Positions 15,352-22,849 of a DNA stretch of 49,465 nt are shown piece by piece. Under the pieces are notes generated by a model. The model saw only the letters and a list, made by a program, of their open reading frames with translations. It was not told where the DNA came from and did no database searches. Every line of letters begins with the position of its first letter. Position 1 is the stretch's first letter. Location of the stretch: NCBI GenBank assembly GCA_020431405.1, contig JAGQIK010000651.1, forward strand, positions 1 to 49,465, read 5' to 3'. The translations under genes and the position numbers were made by a program. The stretch is from Myxococcales bacterium. Its GTDB lineage: Bacteria; Myxococcota_A; Polyangia; GCA-2747355.

Positions 15352-16533
15352 ATGACAAAAAAAGCCCACAGGACAGCATTCACCATCGCGATCATCCCGA
15401 CCTTGGCGCTGCTCGGCTGTGAGCCCGAGCTGCAACGCGAGCGCGTGTTGCAGCTGGAAGATGCCAAGACGCGCGCCTCTGCGTGCAGCTGCGGAGGCGG
15501 CGGCAAGTGGAGCGGCGGCGGCAACAGGTGGGGCAACGGTTTGCGAAACTTCGGTCGCGGCTTCGGCGGCGGCGGTTTCGGAAACGGCTTCGGCGGTGGC
15601 CCCAACTGGGGCAACGGCGGTGGCTGGGGCAACGGCCTCGGCAACGGCGGCGGCGGCGGCGGTGGCTGGATGAACTTCTGGCAGGGCCTGCTCGGCGGCC
15701 TCGGCAACAGCGGCGGCGGCCTGCCCGGCGGGCAGCCTCCAGCCAACGACTACGTGCCGCCTCCCACGACCACGCCGCCTGCGAGCACGCCGATCAACAA
15801 CCCGACGAACCCGCCCAACGTCAGCATCCTCTATCCCAAGCCGGTCTCCGAGGTCAGCGGCGACTTCAAGCTCTCGGCCGACATCAAGCACGATCGCGGC
15901 ATCGCCAGCGTCGAGATCCGCGTCGATGGCAACGTCGTCGGCGGCGGCGCGAGCCAGCCCTACGAGTACGCGCTGACGCTGCCGGCCGGCCCGCACAACG
16001 CTGAAGTGCGCGTCTTCGACGTCAGCGGCCTGAGCGCCGCCGCCACGGTGCAGTTCACCGTCGTCGGCGCCGGCGGCAGCAGCAGCAGCAACACGCCCAA
16101 CGCCACCGGCGTGACCAGCCCCGGCGCGCCCACCACCGGCATGTCGGTCTTCGGCGCGCTGTGCGAGCTCGACATCGACTGCCAGAGCGGCTTCTGCGTC
16201 AACGACCCGGCGATCACGGGTGGCCCGCGCTACTGCTCGCAGCCCTGTGACCTCGGCTGCCCCGTCGGCTCGGTGTGCCTGCAGAGCAACAAGGGCGTCG
16301 GCCTGTGCGGCATCGCGCTGCCCGGCAGCGGCGGCAACGTCGGCTCGACCAACGTCAGCGGCGGCGGCGCGCTGCCGCAGAGCACCGACAACAGCGGCAG
16401 CGGCACCACGCGCAGCATCGCCGCCGGCTGTCAGATCGGCGCGAGCACGTCACCCGCTGACGACGCGCGCACGGTGGGCGGTGCGCTGCTGCTGCTGCTC
16501 TTCGTCGTCCTGCGCCGCAAGACGCGCTGCTAG
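15352..16533 (+). CDS. Gly-rich lipoprotein with Ig-like domain and MYXO-CTERM tail
   Basis: 393 residues. The N-terminus carries a lipobox (ALLGC). Residues 45-125 are extremely Gly/Asn/Phe/Trp-rich. A Pro/Thr linker leads to an Ig-like beta domain (about 155-235, VEIRVDGNVVGGG and VRVFDVSG), then a Cys-rich segment (about 265-325). The C-terminus is AGCQIG, a short linker, a hydrophobic helix and RRKTR, as in MYXO-CTERM sorting tails. The protein therefore carries a lipid anchor signal at one end and a MYXO-CTERM signal at the other, which is unusual. It probably ends up on the outer surface. Its partners are unknown. Confidence 0.82.
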   Translation: MTKKAHRTAFTIAIIPTLALLGCEPELQRERVLQLEDAKTRASACSCGGGGKWSGGGNRWGNGLRNFGRGFGGGGFGNGFGGGPNWGNGGGWGNGLGNGGGGGGGWMNFWQGLLGGLGNSGGGLPGGQPPANDYVPPPTTTPPASTPINNPTNPPNVSILYPKPVSEVSGDFKLSADIKHDRGIASVEIRVDGNVVGGGASQPYEYALTLPAGPHNAEVRVFDVSGLSAAATVQFTVVGAGGSSSSNTPNATGVTSPGAPTTGMSVFGALCELDIDCQSGFCVNDPAITGGPRYCSQPCDLGCPVGSVCLQSNKGVGLCGIALPGSGGNVGSTNVSGGGALPQSTDNSGSGTTRSIAAGCQIGASTSPADDARTVGGALLLLLFVVLRRKTRC

Positions 16534-16583
16534 ACATTCTCTGCTCATGGGGCATCCTCTTCCGGTCCAAACCGGGAGACCCC

Positions 16584-17339
16584 ATGATCAGCGTCGACAG
16601 CAAAGCCCCTGACTTCACCCTCGCCGACCACCTCGGCCGCGTCATCAAGCTCTCCGACTACGCCGGCAAGCAGCACGTGATGCTGCTGTTCTACCCGCTC
16701 GACTTCACGCCCACCTGAAGCCGCGAAGTCCCAGGCGTGGAGCGCCTGCTGGAGCGGTTTCGCGCGGCCAACACCGCGGTGATGGGCATCAGCGTCGACA
16801 GCGTTTACTCGCACGCCAACTGGGCGCAGAGCCTCGGCGGCGTGTCGTTCCCCCTGCTCGCCGACTTTCACCCCAAGGGGGCGATGGCGAGCGCCTACGG
16901 GCTGTATCTCGAAGACAAGGGCATCACCGATCGCGCCACGGTGATCGTCGACGCCGCGGGCAAGGTCGCCTACGCCAACTCGGTGACGCCGGCCGGCGAG
17001 CGCGACATCGCCGCGCTGGCCGCCGAGTGCGAGCGCATCGACAAGGCCTACGCCGATGCGCACGGTGCGTTGGCTCCGCTGGCGTCGCAGGCCAAGCCGC
17101 TCGGCGCCGACAGCAAGCTCTACGTCAAGAGCAACTGCGGCTTCTCGCGCGCGGTGCTCTTGGCGCGCGACAACCTGCACCTGGAGCTCGCGACGGTCAA
17201 CGTCAGCGAAGACGCCGCCGCGCTCGACGCGCTCGAGAAGGCCAGCGGCAAGCGCCAGGCGCCGTGTCTGGTCGAGGGCGGCACGGCGCTGCTCGAATCA
17301 AAGGACATCATCGCGCGCTTCCTGCAGAGCTTCGGCTAG
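16584..17339 (+). CDS. Probable selenoprotein: peroxiredoxin-glutaredoxin fusion (in-frame TGA = Sec45)
   Basis: Read through one TGA (16716-16718), this gives a 251-residue protein. Residues 1-160 are an AhpC/TSA peroxiredoxin; the active-site segment FYPLDFTPT-U-SREVPG places the TGA exactly at the peroxidatic Cys. Residues 175-251 are a glutaredoxin domain with CGFS (185-188) and a cis-Pro segment QAPC (227-228). The reaction would be peroxide reduction at Sec45, with the fused Grx as resolving partner; the other cysteines are C149, C185 and C228. The ATG at 16584 has GGGAG six bases upstream. A hairpin 20 nt after the TGA fits a bacterial SECIS. The stop overlaps the convergent gene's stop at a CTAG. 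A sequencing error or pseudogene is the alternative, judged unlikely. Confidence 0.88.
16716..16757 (+). promoter_or_regulatory. Candidate bacterial SECIS element 1
   Basis: Downstream of the TGA at 16716-16718, CAGGCG (16732-16737) pairs with CGCCTG (16743-16748) around the loop UGGAG. Outer bases 16729-16731 can pair with 16751-16753 past a 2-base bulge. The loop Gs lie 20 nt after the UGA, inside the range known for bacterial SECIS hairpins that bind SelB. Confidence 0.75.
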
Positions 17340-17848
17340 GGAACCTCGAGCGCGCGCTCGATGGTCGACGTCTTGAAGGTGCCATCGAGCTGAGCGGAGA
17401 TCACCCGCACGGTGGCGCCCGTGCGGTGATCTTCGAGCAGCAGGTTGCTGAGCGTGGCGCGCAGCCGCGGCTCGTCGACCGTCGGCACCTGCGTGGTGTC
17501 GACGATGCCCTCGACGACATCGTTGCTGCAGGTGTGGCTGCCCTCGCAGCTGAACGTGACGCTCGTGTCGAAGTAGCGCCGCTGCTCGGCGCCGATGCGC
17601 GTCGAGAGATCGACGCGCTCGGGCGCGAGCAGCGACAGCGCCGTGTAGCGGATGCGCAGCTCGAAGGGGCCGATGGGTGCGGCCTCCACCGTGATGCGGC
17701 CGGTGGACGCCACATAGCCGAGCTCGGCGCGAAAGGCGCCGGCGTCGGTGGTGCCCTCGAGCCAGCCCACGTCCTCGCCGCCGCAGCCGCTGGCGCTGGC
17801 TAGCGTCAGCGTGCAGGCGAGGGCGACAACGAGCGGGCGCGCGAGCAT
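17336..17848 (-). CDS. Small lipoprotein of unknown function
   Basis: 170 residues with a lipoprotein signal (lipobox ASASGC) followed by a compact beta-rich domain. Two cysteines (SCEG, HTCS) are close together and may form a disulfide. No family is recognised. It converges on the selenoprotein gene, sharing the CTAG at the stop. It sits downstream of the FrnE-like gene on the same strand, with 21 bases between, so they may be co-transcribed. Confidence 0.65.
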   Translation of the reverse strand: MLARPLVVALACTLTLASASGCGGEDVGWLEGTTDAGAFRAELGYVASTGRITVEAAPIGPFELRIRYTALSLLAPERVDLSTRIGAEQRRYFDTSVTFSCEGSHTCSNDVVEGIVDTTQVPTVDEPRLRATLSNLLLEDHRTGATVRVISAQLDGTFKTSTIERALEVP

Positions 17849-17869
17849 GGTGTGCAGTCTACGCCAGGT

Positions 17870-18520
17870 CTACGCGACGTTGTCGCGCGAGACGCGGCCG
17901 AAGGCGTCGATGAACACCTCGGGGTCCTGCGCGCCGGGGATGAGGTAGCGATCGTCGAGCACGAAGGTGGGCACCGCGTGCACGCCCTTGTGCAGCCACT
18001 CGCGCTCGTGCGTGCGCACGGCGTCGCTGTAGATCTGATCGTGCAGCACGCGCTCGGCCTGCGCGCCGTCGAGCCCGGCGCGCGCGGCGGTCTCGCCGAG
18101 CACACCGATGTCGTAGAGATTCTGCTGGCGCTTGAAGTAGGTCTCGAAGAGCGCGAGCTCGAGCGCCGTCGTTTGGCCTTGCTCGTCGGCCCAGGCGAGC
18201 AGCTGATGCGCGCGGAACGTGTTGTAGATGCGCATCTCGTCGTTGAAGTCGAAGGCGAAGCCGAGCTCGGCGCCGATGGCCGTCAGCCGCTGGCGCACGC
18301 CGCGGCTCTGCTCGACGCTGGTGCCGTACTTCTCGCGCAGATGCTCGCGCAGATCCTGCCCCTCGGGCGGCATGTGCGGGTTGAGCTCGAAGGGGTGCCA
18401 GCGCACGGTGACCTCGGGCGCCGCGTCGCCGAGCTGCTCGAGCGCGCGCTGCAGCTTGCGATAGCCGACGATGCACCACGGGCAGACCACGTCGGAGACG
18501 ATGTCGATGCGGATGCTCAT
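17870..18520 (-). CDS. FrnE/DsbA-family thiol oxidoreductase
   Basis: 216 residues, thioredoxin fold of the DSBA/FrnE type. The active site is CPWC at about residues 13-16 (DVVCPWCIVGYRKL), followed by the WHPFELNP segment and the long helical insert typical of this family. There is no signal peptide, so it acts in the cytoplasm on disulfides or as an isomerase. The cis-Pro segment VPTFV is present near residue 182. The ATG at 18520 is chosen since it starts directly before the first beta-strand. Both redox residues are ordinary Cys codons, unlike the two nearby redoxins that have TGA. Specific substrates are unknown. Confidence 0.88.
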   Translation of the reverse strand: MSIRIDIVSDVVCPWCIVGYRKLQRALEQLGDAAPEVTVRWHPFELNPHMPPEGQDLREHLREKYGTSVEQSRGVRQRLTAIGAELGFAFDFNDEMRIYNTFRAHQLLAWADEQGQTTALELALFETYFKRQQNLYDIGVLGETAARAGLDGAQAERVLHDQIYSDAVRTHEREWLHKGVHAVPTFVLDDRYLIPGAQDPEVFIDAFGRVSRDNVA

Positions 18521-18616
18521 GGCCTGTTTGTAGCGCGTGGCTAGCGCAGCGACCATCACCAGGGGGCCTCAGCCCACGCCCATCGCGCCAAATGCCCGCT
18601 AGCGCCCGTTCTGCGC

Positions 18617-18632
18617 TGGCACGGCGGCTGCT
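18617..18632 (+). promoter_or_regulatory. Sigma-54-like promoter candidate
   Basis: TGGCACG-GCGG-CTGC keeps the invariant GG-N10-GC spacing of sigma-54 promoters with one mismatch in the -12 box. It lies about 50 bases upstream of the ATG at 18680. No enhancer sequence was identified. Confidence 0.42.
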
Positions 18633-18679
18633 ATTGCTAGCTGGCGAAAGCGTCGCCGGGCTCGAGGGACAGAGGTTCG

Positions 18680-19618
18680 ATGTCGTCACCATCGCGCTCG
18701 CGGCTGCTGCTCGCCGTCTCGCTCGCGCTCGTCCTGCTCGCCGGGGCTGCGCGGCCCGCGCTGGCCGGGCCGTCTTCCGGCCGCGTCGGGCGTGCCCGCG
18801 CGCAGGCAGCTCTCGTCAAGAAGGGCAAGCGCCCGCCAGGCCGCCTGGCGCGCTGGCGCAAGCGCCTCGTCAAGGGCATCGGCGTGGCGCTGCTCGGCTA
18901 CACGCTGCTCGGCCCCATCGCGTTCGTCGCCAACAAGGCCGCCGTCAACAAGAGCGCCGATCGCACGGTGGTCTTCACCAGCGGCAGCTTCGACGGCATG
19001 GGGCTGCACATCCCAGAGCTGCCCAAGCTCGCTTCCACGACCACGCCGGAGGCGCGTGTCGACCCCAAGACGGGCATGGTGGTGCGCGCTGGCGATACGC
19101 CTGGCCAGCAGCCGGCGTCCAAGCCGCCCGGCGAGCGCTGGCGCGACAGCGACAAGGTCACGTTCGGTGATCGCGTCGCCACGGCGCTGGTGGACTGGGC
19201 GATGATCCCGCCGGTGGTGCTCGGCGAGACGCTGCGCGGCAACCGCGTCGAGTGGCACAGCGGCGCCAGCGCCGACGCCATCGGCGCGCGCCTTTCGCGC
19301 GGCCAGCACAAGAACGTGCGCTTCATCGGCCACGGTCGCACGGGCAGCTTCGCCGCCGCCGGCGGGCAGAATTTCACTGTCACCGACGTGCGCCGTCTCG
19401 GCATCGCCAAGACCGACGGCGAGGTGGTGCAGCACAGCTGCGGCGGCGGCGCGTGCCGCGAGTCGCTCGGCGCGAGCCTCACCACGCGAGCCGATCGCGT
19501 GCAGGAGTACGCCGACACCGTCTCCTGGCAGCAGCTGACCAAGCCCTGGCTGCGCACGCTCGACGACGCCGCGCGCAGCGTCACCGGTCGCCCGCCTACT
19601 GACCTCGCCGATCGCTGA
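18680..19618 (+). CDS. Secreted/membrane protein with a possible clan-CD peptidase His/Cys dyad
   Basis: 312 residues. A signal peptide or anchor (residues 7-30) is followed by a basic stretch and a second hydrophobic helix (about 55-78). The C-terminal part has FIGHGRTGS (H218, followed by Gly) after a hydrophobic strand, then VVQHSCGGG (C254) 36 residues later. An HG motif then an SC motif, each after a hydrophobic strand, is the signature of clan-CD cysteine peptidases (caspase/gingipain type); the family is not identified and other folds are possible. A sigma-54-like site lies upstream. Short spacing to neighbours on both sides suggests a single transcript. Confidence 0.62.
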   Translation: MSSPSRSRLLLAVSLALVLLAGAARPALAGPSSGRVGRARAQAALVKKGKRPPGRLARWRKRLVKGIGVALLGYTLLGPIAFVANKAAVNKSADRTVVFTSGSFDGMGLHIPELPKLASTTTPEARVDPKTGMVVRAGDTPGQQPASKPPGERWRDSDKVTFGDRVATALVDWAMIPPVVLGETLRGNRVEWHSGASADAIGARLSRGQHKNVRFIGHGRTGSFAAAGGQNFTVTDVRRLGIAKTDGEVVQHSCGGGACRESLGASLTTRADRVQEYADTVSWQQLTKPWLRTLDDAARSVTGRPPTDLADR

Positions 19619-19641
19619 TCGCACGCAGGCGCGCGACGCGC

Positions 19642-19908
19642 TCAGCTCGAGCGCTTGGCGCGCTGTCGCCCACGCGAGACGGCGACGATGGCGCCGATGA
19701 CCAGCGCCAGCAGCGGCCAGCGCGAGCCCATCACGCGCAAGATGATCGCCGTCGCCAGCGCCACGCTGAGCAGCGCCGCGCTGAGGCCCCAGCGCAGCGC
19801 GGCGTCGATCTCGCGCGGCAGCGGCAGCGCCACACTCGGGTGCGACGCCACCGTCACGTAGAGCGCCACCAGACCGAGCGTGGCGCTGAGCAGAAACAAC
19901 ACGATCAT
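19642..19908 (-). CDS. Small polytopic membrane protein
   Basis: 88 residues, probably three TM helices (about 2-20, 38-58, 62-78) and a basic C-terminal tail (RGRQRAKRSS). No family is recognised. The ATG at 19908 gives the clean hydrophobic start; an upstream ATG would add six residues. It converges with the peptidase-like gene, leaving 23 bases between. Confidence 0.5.
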   Translation of the reverse strand: MIVLFLLSATLGLVALYVTVASHPSVALPLPREIDAALRWGLSAALLSVALATAIILRVMGSRWPLLALVIGAIVAVSRGRQRAKRSS

Positions 19909-19926
19909 CGCTTCACACGATAGCAC

Positions 19927-20099
19927 TCTCCGCCGCGCCGAGGGCGCCTTCGGCAGCGATGGCGCGTACTTATCTCACTAGAATTATGAAGTTTTGTTAA
20001 GCCGAGACAATCGGAAAATTTGCGCTATGGTCCGGGCGGCGCAAAGATTTTTGCATCGTCGCGCATGTGTCACGTGTTACAGCGAGCTCTGTCCGAGTA
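19927..20099 (+). promoter_or_regulatory. AT-richer leader of the envelope-lipid operon
   Basis: About 170 bases without a gene. Positions 19970-20060 are clearly more AT-rich than the rest of the window (for example TTTTGTTAAG and GATTTTTGC) and must hold the promoter of the six-gene operon. No -35/-10 pair could be fixed with confidence; TATGGT at 20026-20031 is a weak candidate -10. Confidence 0.4.
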
Positions 20100-20846
20100 A
20101 TGTCTCCGAGCGCTCCAAGACGCGCCGTGGTCCTCGCCGCCGGCATGGGGACGCGGCTGGTGGAGACCTTCGACGGGCCCAAGCCCTTGGTGCCTGTCGC
20201 AGGCGTGCCGATCATCGTGCGCACACTGCGTGCGCTCGCGCTCGGCGGCGACGTGCGCGAGGCCTGCGTGGTGACGGGCTTTCGCGGCGACGAGGTGCGC
20301 GCCGGCGTCGAGTCGGCGGCCGCCGCGCTGCCGCTCGCGATCCGCTTCGCACAGAACGATCGCTGGGAAGAACCCAACGGCCTGTCGCTCGGCGCCGCGC
20401 GCGAGCTCGTCGGCGGCGAGAGCTTCTACCTCAGCATGGCCGATCACCTATTCGACCCACGCATCGTCGGGATGCTCGCCCAGTCGCCGCACCACGACTC
20501 GGTGCGGCTGGCCATCGACGAGAAGGTCGCCAGCGTCTTCGACTTCGATGACGCCACCAAAGTGCGGTGTGACAGCTCTCATCGCATTACGGCCATCGGA
20601 AAGCACATAGTTCCCTGTGACGCCGTCGACACCGGCGTCTTTTTGTGCACGGCGGAGGTCTTCGACGCGCTCGACGTCTCGGTAGAGCGCGGCGAGCGCT
20701 CGCTGTCGGGCGCCATGCAGGTGCTCAGCGAGCGCGGCAAGCTGCGCGGCGTGCCCATCGGTGACTGCCTGTGGCAGGACATCGACACGCCCGAGATGTA
20801 TCGCGTGGCGCAGGAGCTCGCCGTCAAGCTCGACGAGGTGCTCTGA
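20100..20846 (+). CDS. Nucleotidyltransferase resembling inositol-1-phosphate cytidylyltransferase
   Basis: 248 residues. The NTP-transferase signature LAAGMGTRL is at residues 13-21, KPLVPVAGVPI follows, and the metal-binding segment SMADHLF is near residue 117. The later part has TKVRC, ITAIGK and AVDTGVFLC, a pattern like IPCT enzymes that make CDP-inositol. The next gene is a CDP-alcohol phosphotransferase, so this enzyme most likely activates a polar head group (inositol phosphate or similar). The ATG at 20100 is preferred over a GTG 11 codons upstream. Its TGA overlaps the next ATG. The head group is inferred, not shown. Confidence 0.82.
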   Translation: MSPSAPRRAVVLAAGMGTRLVETFDGPKPLVPVAGVPIIVRTLRALALGGDVREACVVTGFRGDEVRAGVESAAAALPLAIRFAQNDRWEEPNGLSLGAARELVGGESFYLSMADHLFDPRIVGMLAQSPHHDSVRLAIDEKVASVFDFDDATKVRCDSSHRITAIGKHIVPCDAVDTGVFLCTAEVFDALDVSVERGERSLSGAMQVLSERGKLRGVPIGDCLWQDIDTPEMYRVAQELAVKLDEVL

Positions 20847-21823
20847 TGAGCCGAATGCCGCCGTTTTCGTCGCTGCTCAAGTCCCGCGAGGTCGAAGACC
20901 CGGTCAATCTGTGGATGCACCGGCCGATCGCCTACGTGATCGCGTCCGGCCTCTACCGCACGCCGGTCACGCCCAACCAGATGACGCTCGTCGCGATGCT
21001 GGTGGGGTTCGCCGCCGGCGCGCTGTGGTTGGTCGGCACGCCGACGATGATCATGATCGGCGGGATCCTGCTCTGGTCGAGCTCGATCCTCGACGGCGTC
21101 GACGGCATCCTCGCGCGCGCCAAGAACATGTCCTCCGACATCGGGCGCGCGCTCGACGGCACCGCCGACGTCTTCGTCGTCACCGCCACCGTGGTGCCGG
21201 CCTTCATCTATCTGCTGCGCACCTACGACCAGGTGAGCCTCGTCACGCTGCTGGCGATGATGGTCGTCGCGGTGATCACCACCCTGCCGCAGATCTATCT
21301 CTACGATTACTACAAAGAGGTCTATCTGCACGCCACGCGTCCCGGCGAGGAGCGCCGACGCGAGAGCGTCGACAAGGCCGAGGCGCGCGCGGCCAAGGCC
21401 AAGGCCGAGGGCGCGCCGATCTGGGTGCGCTTCTCGCTCAACGCCTACGTCGGCGTGCTGAAGAACCAGCAGCGCGTCGTGCGCCTGCTCAACCCAGCGA
21501 GCATCGACATCGAGCGCAGCGAGACCACCGAGAAGTCGGCCGAGATCTTCCGCCGCCACAACCACGGCCCGATGCAGCTGTGGACCTTCATCTCGCTTTG
21601 CCCGCACTCCTACCTGCTCGCCATCGCGGCGATCATCGGCCGCTTCGATCTGTACCTGTGGTTTCGCGTCGTCGGCGCCAACGCGTTGTTCATCATCGCG
21701 CTGATCTGGCAGCGCCACGCCAGCAGCCGCACGCTGGCCGAGGCCGAGCAGAGCGGGCTCGACTGGCCGGGCCACCATCACGGCCACGGTCACACGAGCG
21801 TCGGCGGTTTGCGCGGGTCCTAG
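20846..21823 (+). CDS. CDP-alcohol phosphotransferase
   Basis: 325-residue integral membrane enzyme. The full CDP-alcohol motif D-x2-DG-x2-AR-x8-G-x3-D-x3-D is present (DGVDGILAR, then G, then D and D), near residues 78-100. Several TM helices follow, with a charged cytoplasmic insert (about 160-215) and a His-rich C-terminus (HHHGHGH). It transfers a phospho-alcohol between CMP and an acceptor lipid or sugar. The tight junctions with both neighbours (overlap of 1 base, then no gap) place it in one lipid pathway with the cytidylyltransferase. The product may be a phosphoinositol-type lipid; the acceptor is unknown. Confidence 0.88.
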   Translation: MSRMPPFSSLLKSREVEDPVNLWMHRPIAYVIASGLYRTPVTPNQMTLVAMLVGFAAGALWLVGTPTMIMIGGILLWSSSILDGVDGILARAKNMSSDIGRALDGTADVFVVTATVVPAFIYLLRTYDQVSLVTLLAMMVVAVITTLPQIYLYDYYKEVYLHATRPGEERRRESVDKAEARAAKAKAEGAPIWVRFSLNAYVGVLKNQQRVVRLLNPASIDIERSETTEKSAEIFRRHNHGPMQLWTFISLCPHSYLLAIAAIIGRFDLYLWFRVVGANALFIIALIWQRHASSRTLAEAEQSGLDWPGHHHGHGHTSVGGLRGS

Positions 21824-22831
21824 ATGAAGCGAGCCCTCGCGTGGCTCGTCCCCGCGGCGGGCGCCGCCGTCGTCGTCTACCTCGTCATCGATCTCGGGCC
21901 GCGCCACCTCGCCGCGCAAGCGTCGCGCATGGGCTGGAGCATGGCTGCGCTGCTGGCGCTGCCGCTCTTTCTGTACGTCGTTCACGCCATCGGCTGGGGC
22001 TACACCATGTCGCCGGCCAACCGGCAGCGCGCCGGCCTGTGGCGTCTTACCGCGCTGCAGGCGTTCTCCTACGGCCTGTCCGGCGTTATCCCGCTGCAGG
22101 TCTTTGTCGCCGAGCCGCTCAAGCTCTCGTTTCTGCGCCACCCCGACTACGACCGCGCCGACCTCGGCGCCTCGGTGGTGCTCAACAACACGATCAACGG
22201 CGTGGCGATCGTGCTGTGGGCCATCGGGGGATTGCTCTACCTGGCGCTGGTGCTGGTCTCCGAGCCGTGGCTGCGCCTGGCGCTGATCGGCGCCACGCTC
22301 GCGCTGTGCGGCATCGTCGCGGCGCTGGTGCTGGTGCAGCGTCGCGGGCTGCTCTGCGGCATGCTCGGCCTCGCCGGCCGGCTCGGCTTTCGCGGCTTCA
22401 GCGAGCGGCACCTGCCCGCGGCGCGCCGCATCGACGACGCGGTGGCGGCGTTCTACCGCGAGCGGCGTGGCGCCTTCGCGGCCTCCCTCGGCTGTCACGT
22501 CGTCGAGAAGCTGCACGGCGTGGCCGAGTTCTGGGTCATCTTCAACGGCCTCGGCCTGCTCGTGTCGTGGGGCACCTGCTTCTTCATCTTCGCGGTGGTC
22601 AGCACCCTCGATAACGTGCTGTTCTTCGTGCAGCTGGGCGGTATGGAAGCCTGGGTGGCGTCGCTGTTGGCGCTGGTCAGGATCGATCGCCAGCGCGTCA
22701 ACATCACGGCGGCGCTCTTTCGCCGGCTACGCATGATCTTCTGGGCCATCGTCGCCGCGCTGGTAGCGTGGCCGGCGCGGCGGTTGATCGGCGATCACGC
22801 CGCGGTTGGCGCCGAAGAGTCACAGAGCTAG
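21824..22831 (+). CDS. LPG-synthase-TM-type (flippase-like) membrane protein
   Basis: 335 residues with about eight TM helices. The segment GVIPLQVFVAEPLKL near residue 90 and NNTINGVAI near residue 123 fit the lysylphosphatidylglycerol-synthase TM region family, members of which are thought to move or modify lipids (MprF flippase domain, glycosyltransferase partners). The soluble aminoacyl-transfer domain is absent, so a translocation role is more likely than synthesis. It starts directly after the stop of the CDP-alcohol enzyme. It probably flips the lipid made by the first two genes; this is inference from context. Confidence 0.8.
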   Translation: MKRALAWLVPAAGAAVVVYLVIDLGPRHLAAQASRMGWSMAALLALPLFLYVVHAIGWGYTMSPANRQRAGLWRLTALQAFSYGLSGVIPLQVFVAEPLKLSFLRHPDYDRADLGASVVLNNTINGVAIVLWAIGGLLYLALVLVSEPWLRLALIGATLALCGIVAALVLVQRRGLLCGMLGLAGRLGFRGFSERHLPAARRIDDAVAAFYRERRGAFAASLGCHVVEKLHGVAEFWVIFNGLGLLVSWGTCFFIFAVVSTLDNVLFFVQLGGMEAWVASLLALVRIDRQRVNITAALFRRLRMIFWAIVAALVAWPARRLIGDHAAVGAEESQS

Positions 22832-22849
22832 CGCCAACCTCACGGCCCG

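Noticed and set aside
16737-17339. Peroxiredoxin gene starting only after the TGA, or a pseudogene
   Set aside because: The part before the TGA has the peroxiredoxin N-terminus, a good ribosome site, and the TGA lies at the catalytic Cys with a SECIS-like hairpin; Sec is the simpler explanation.
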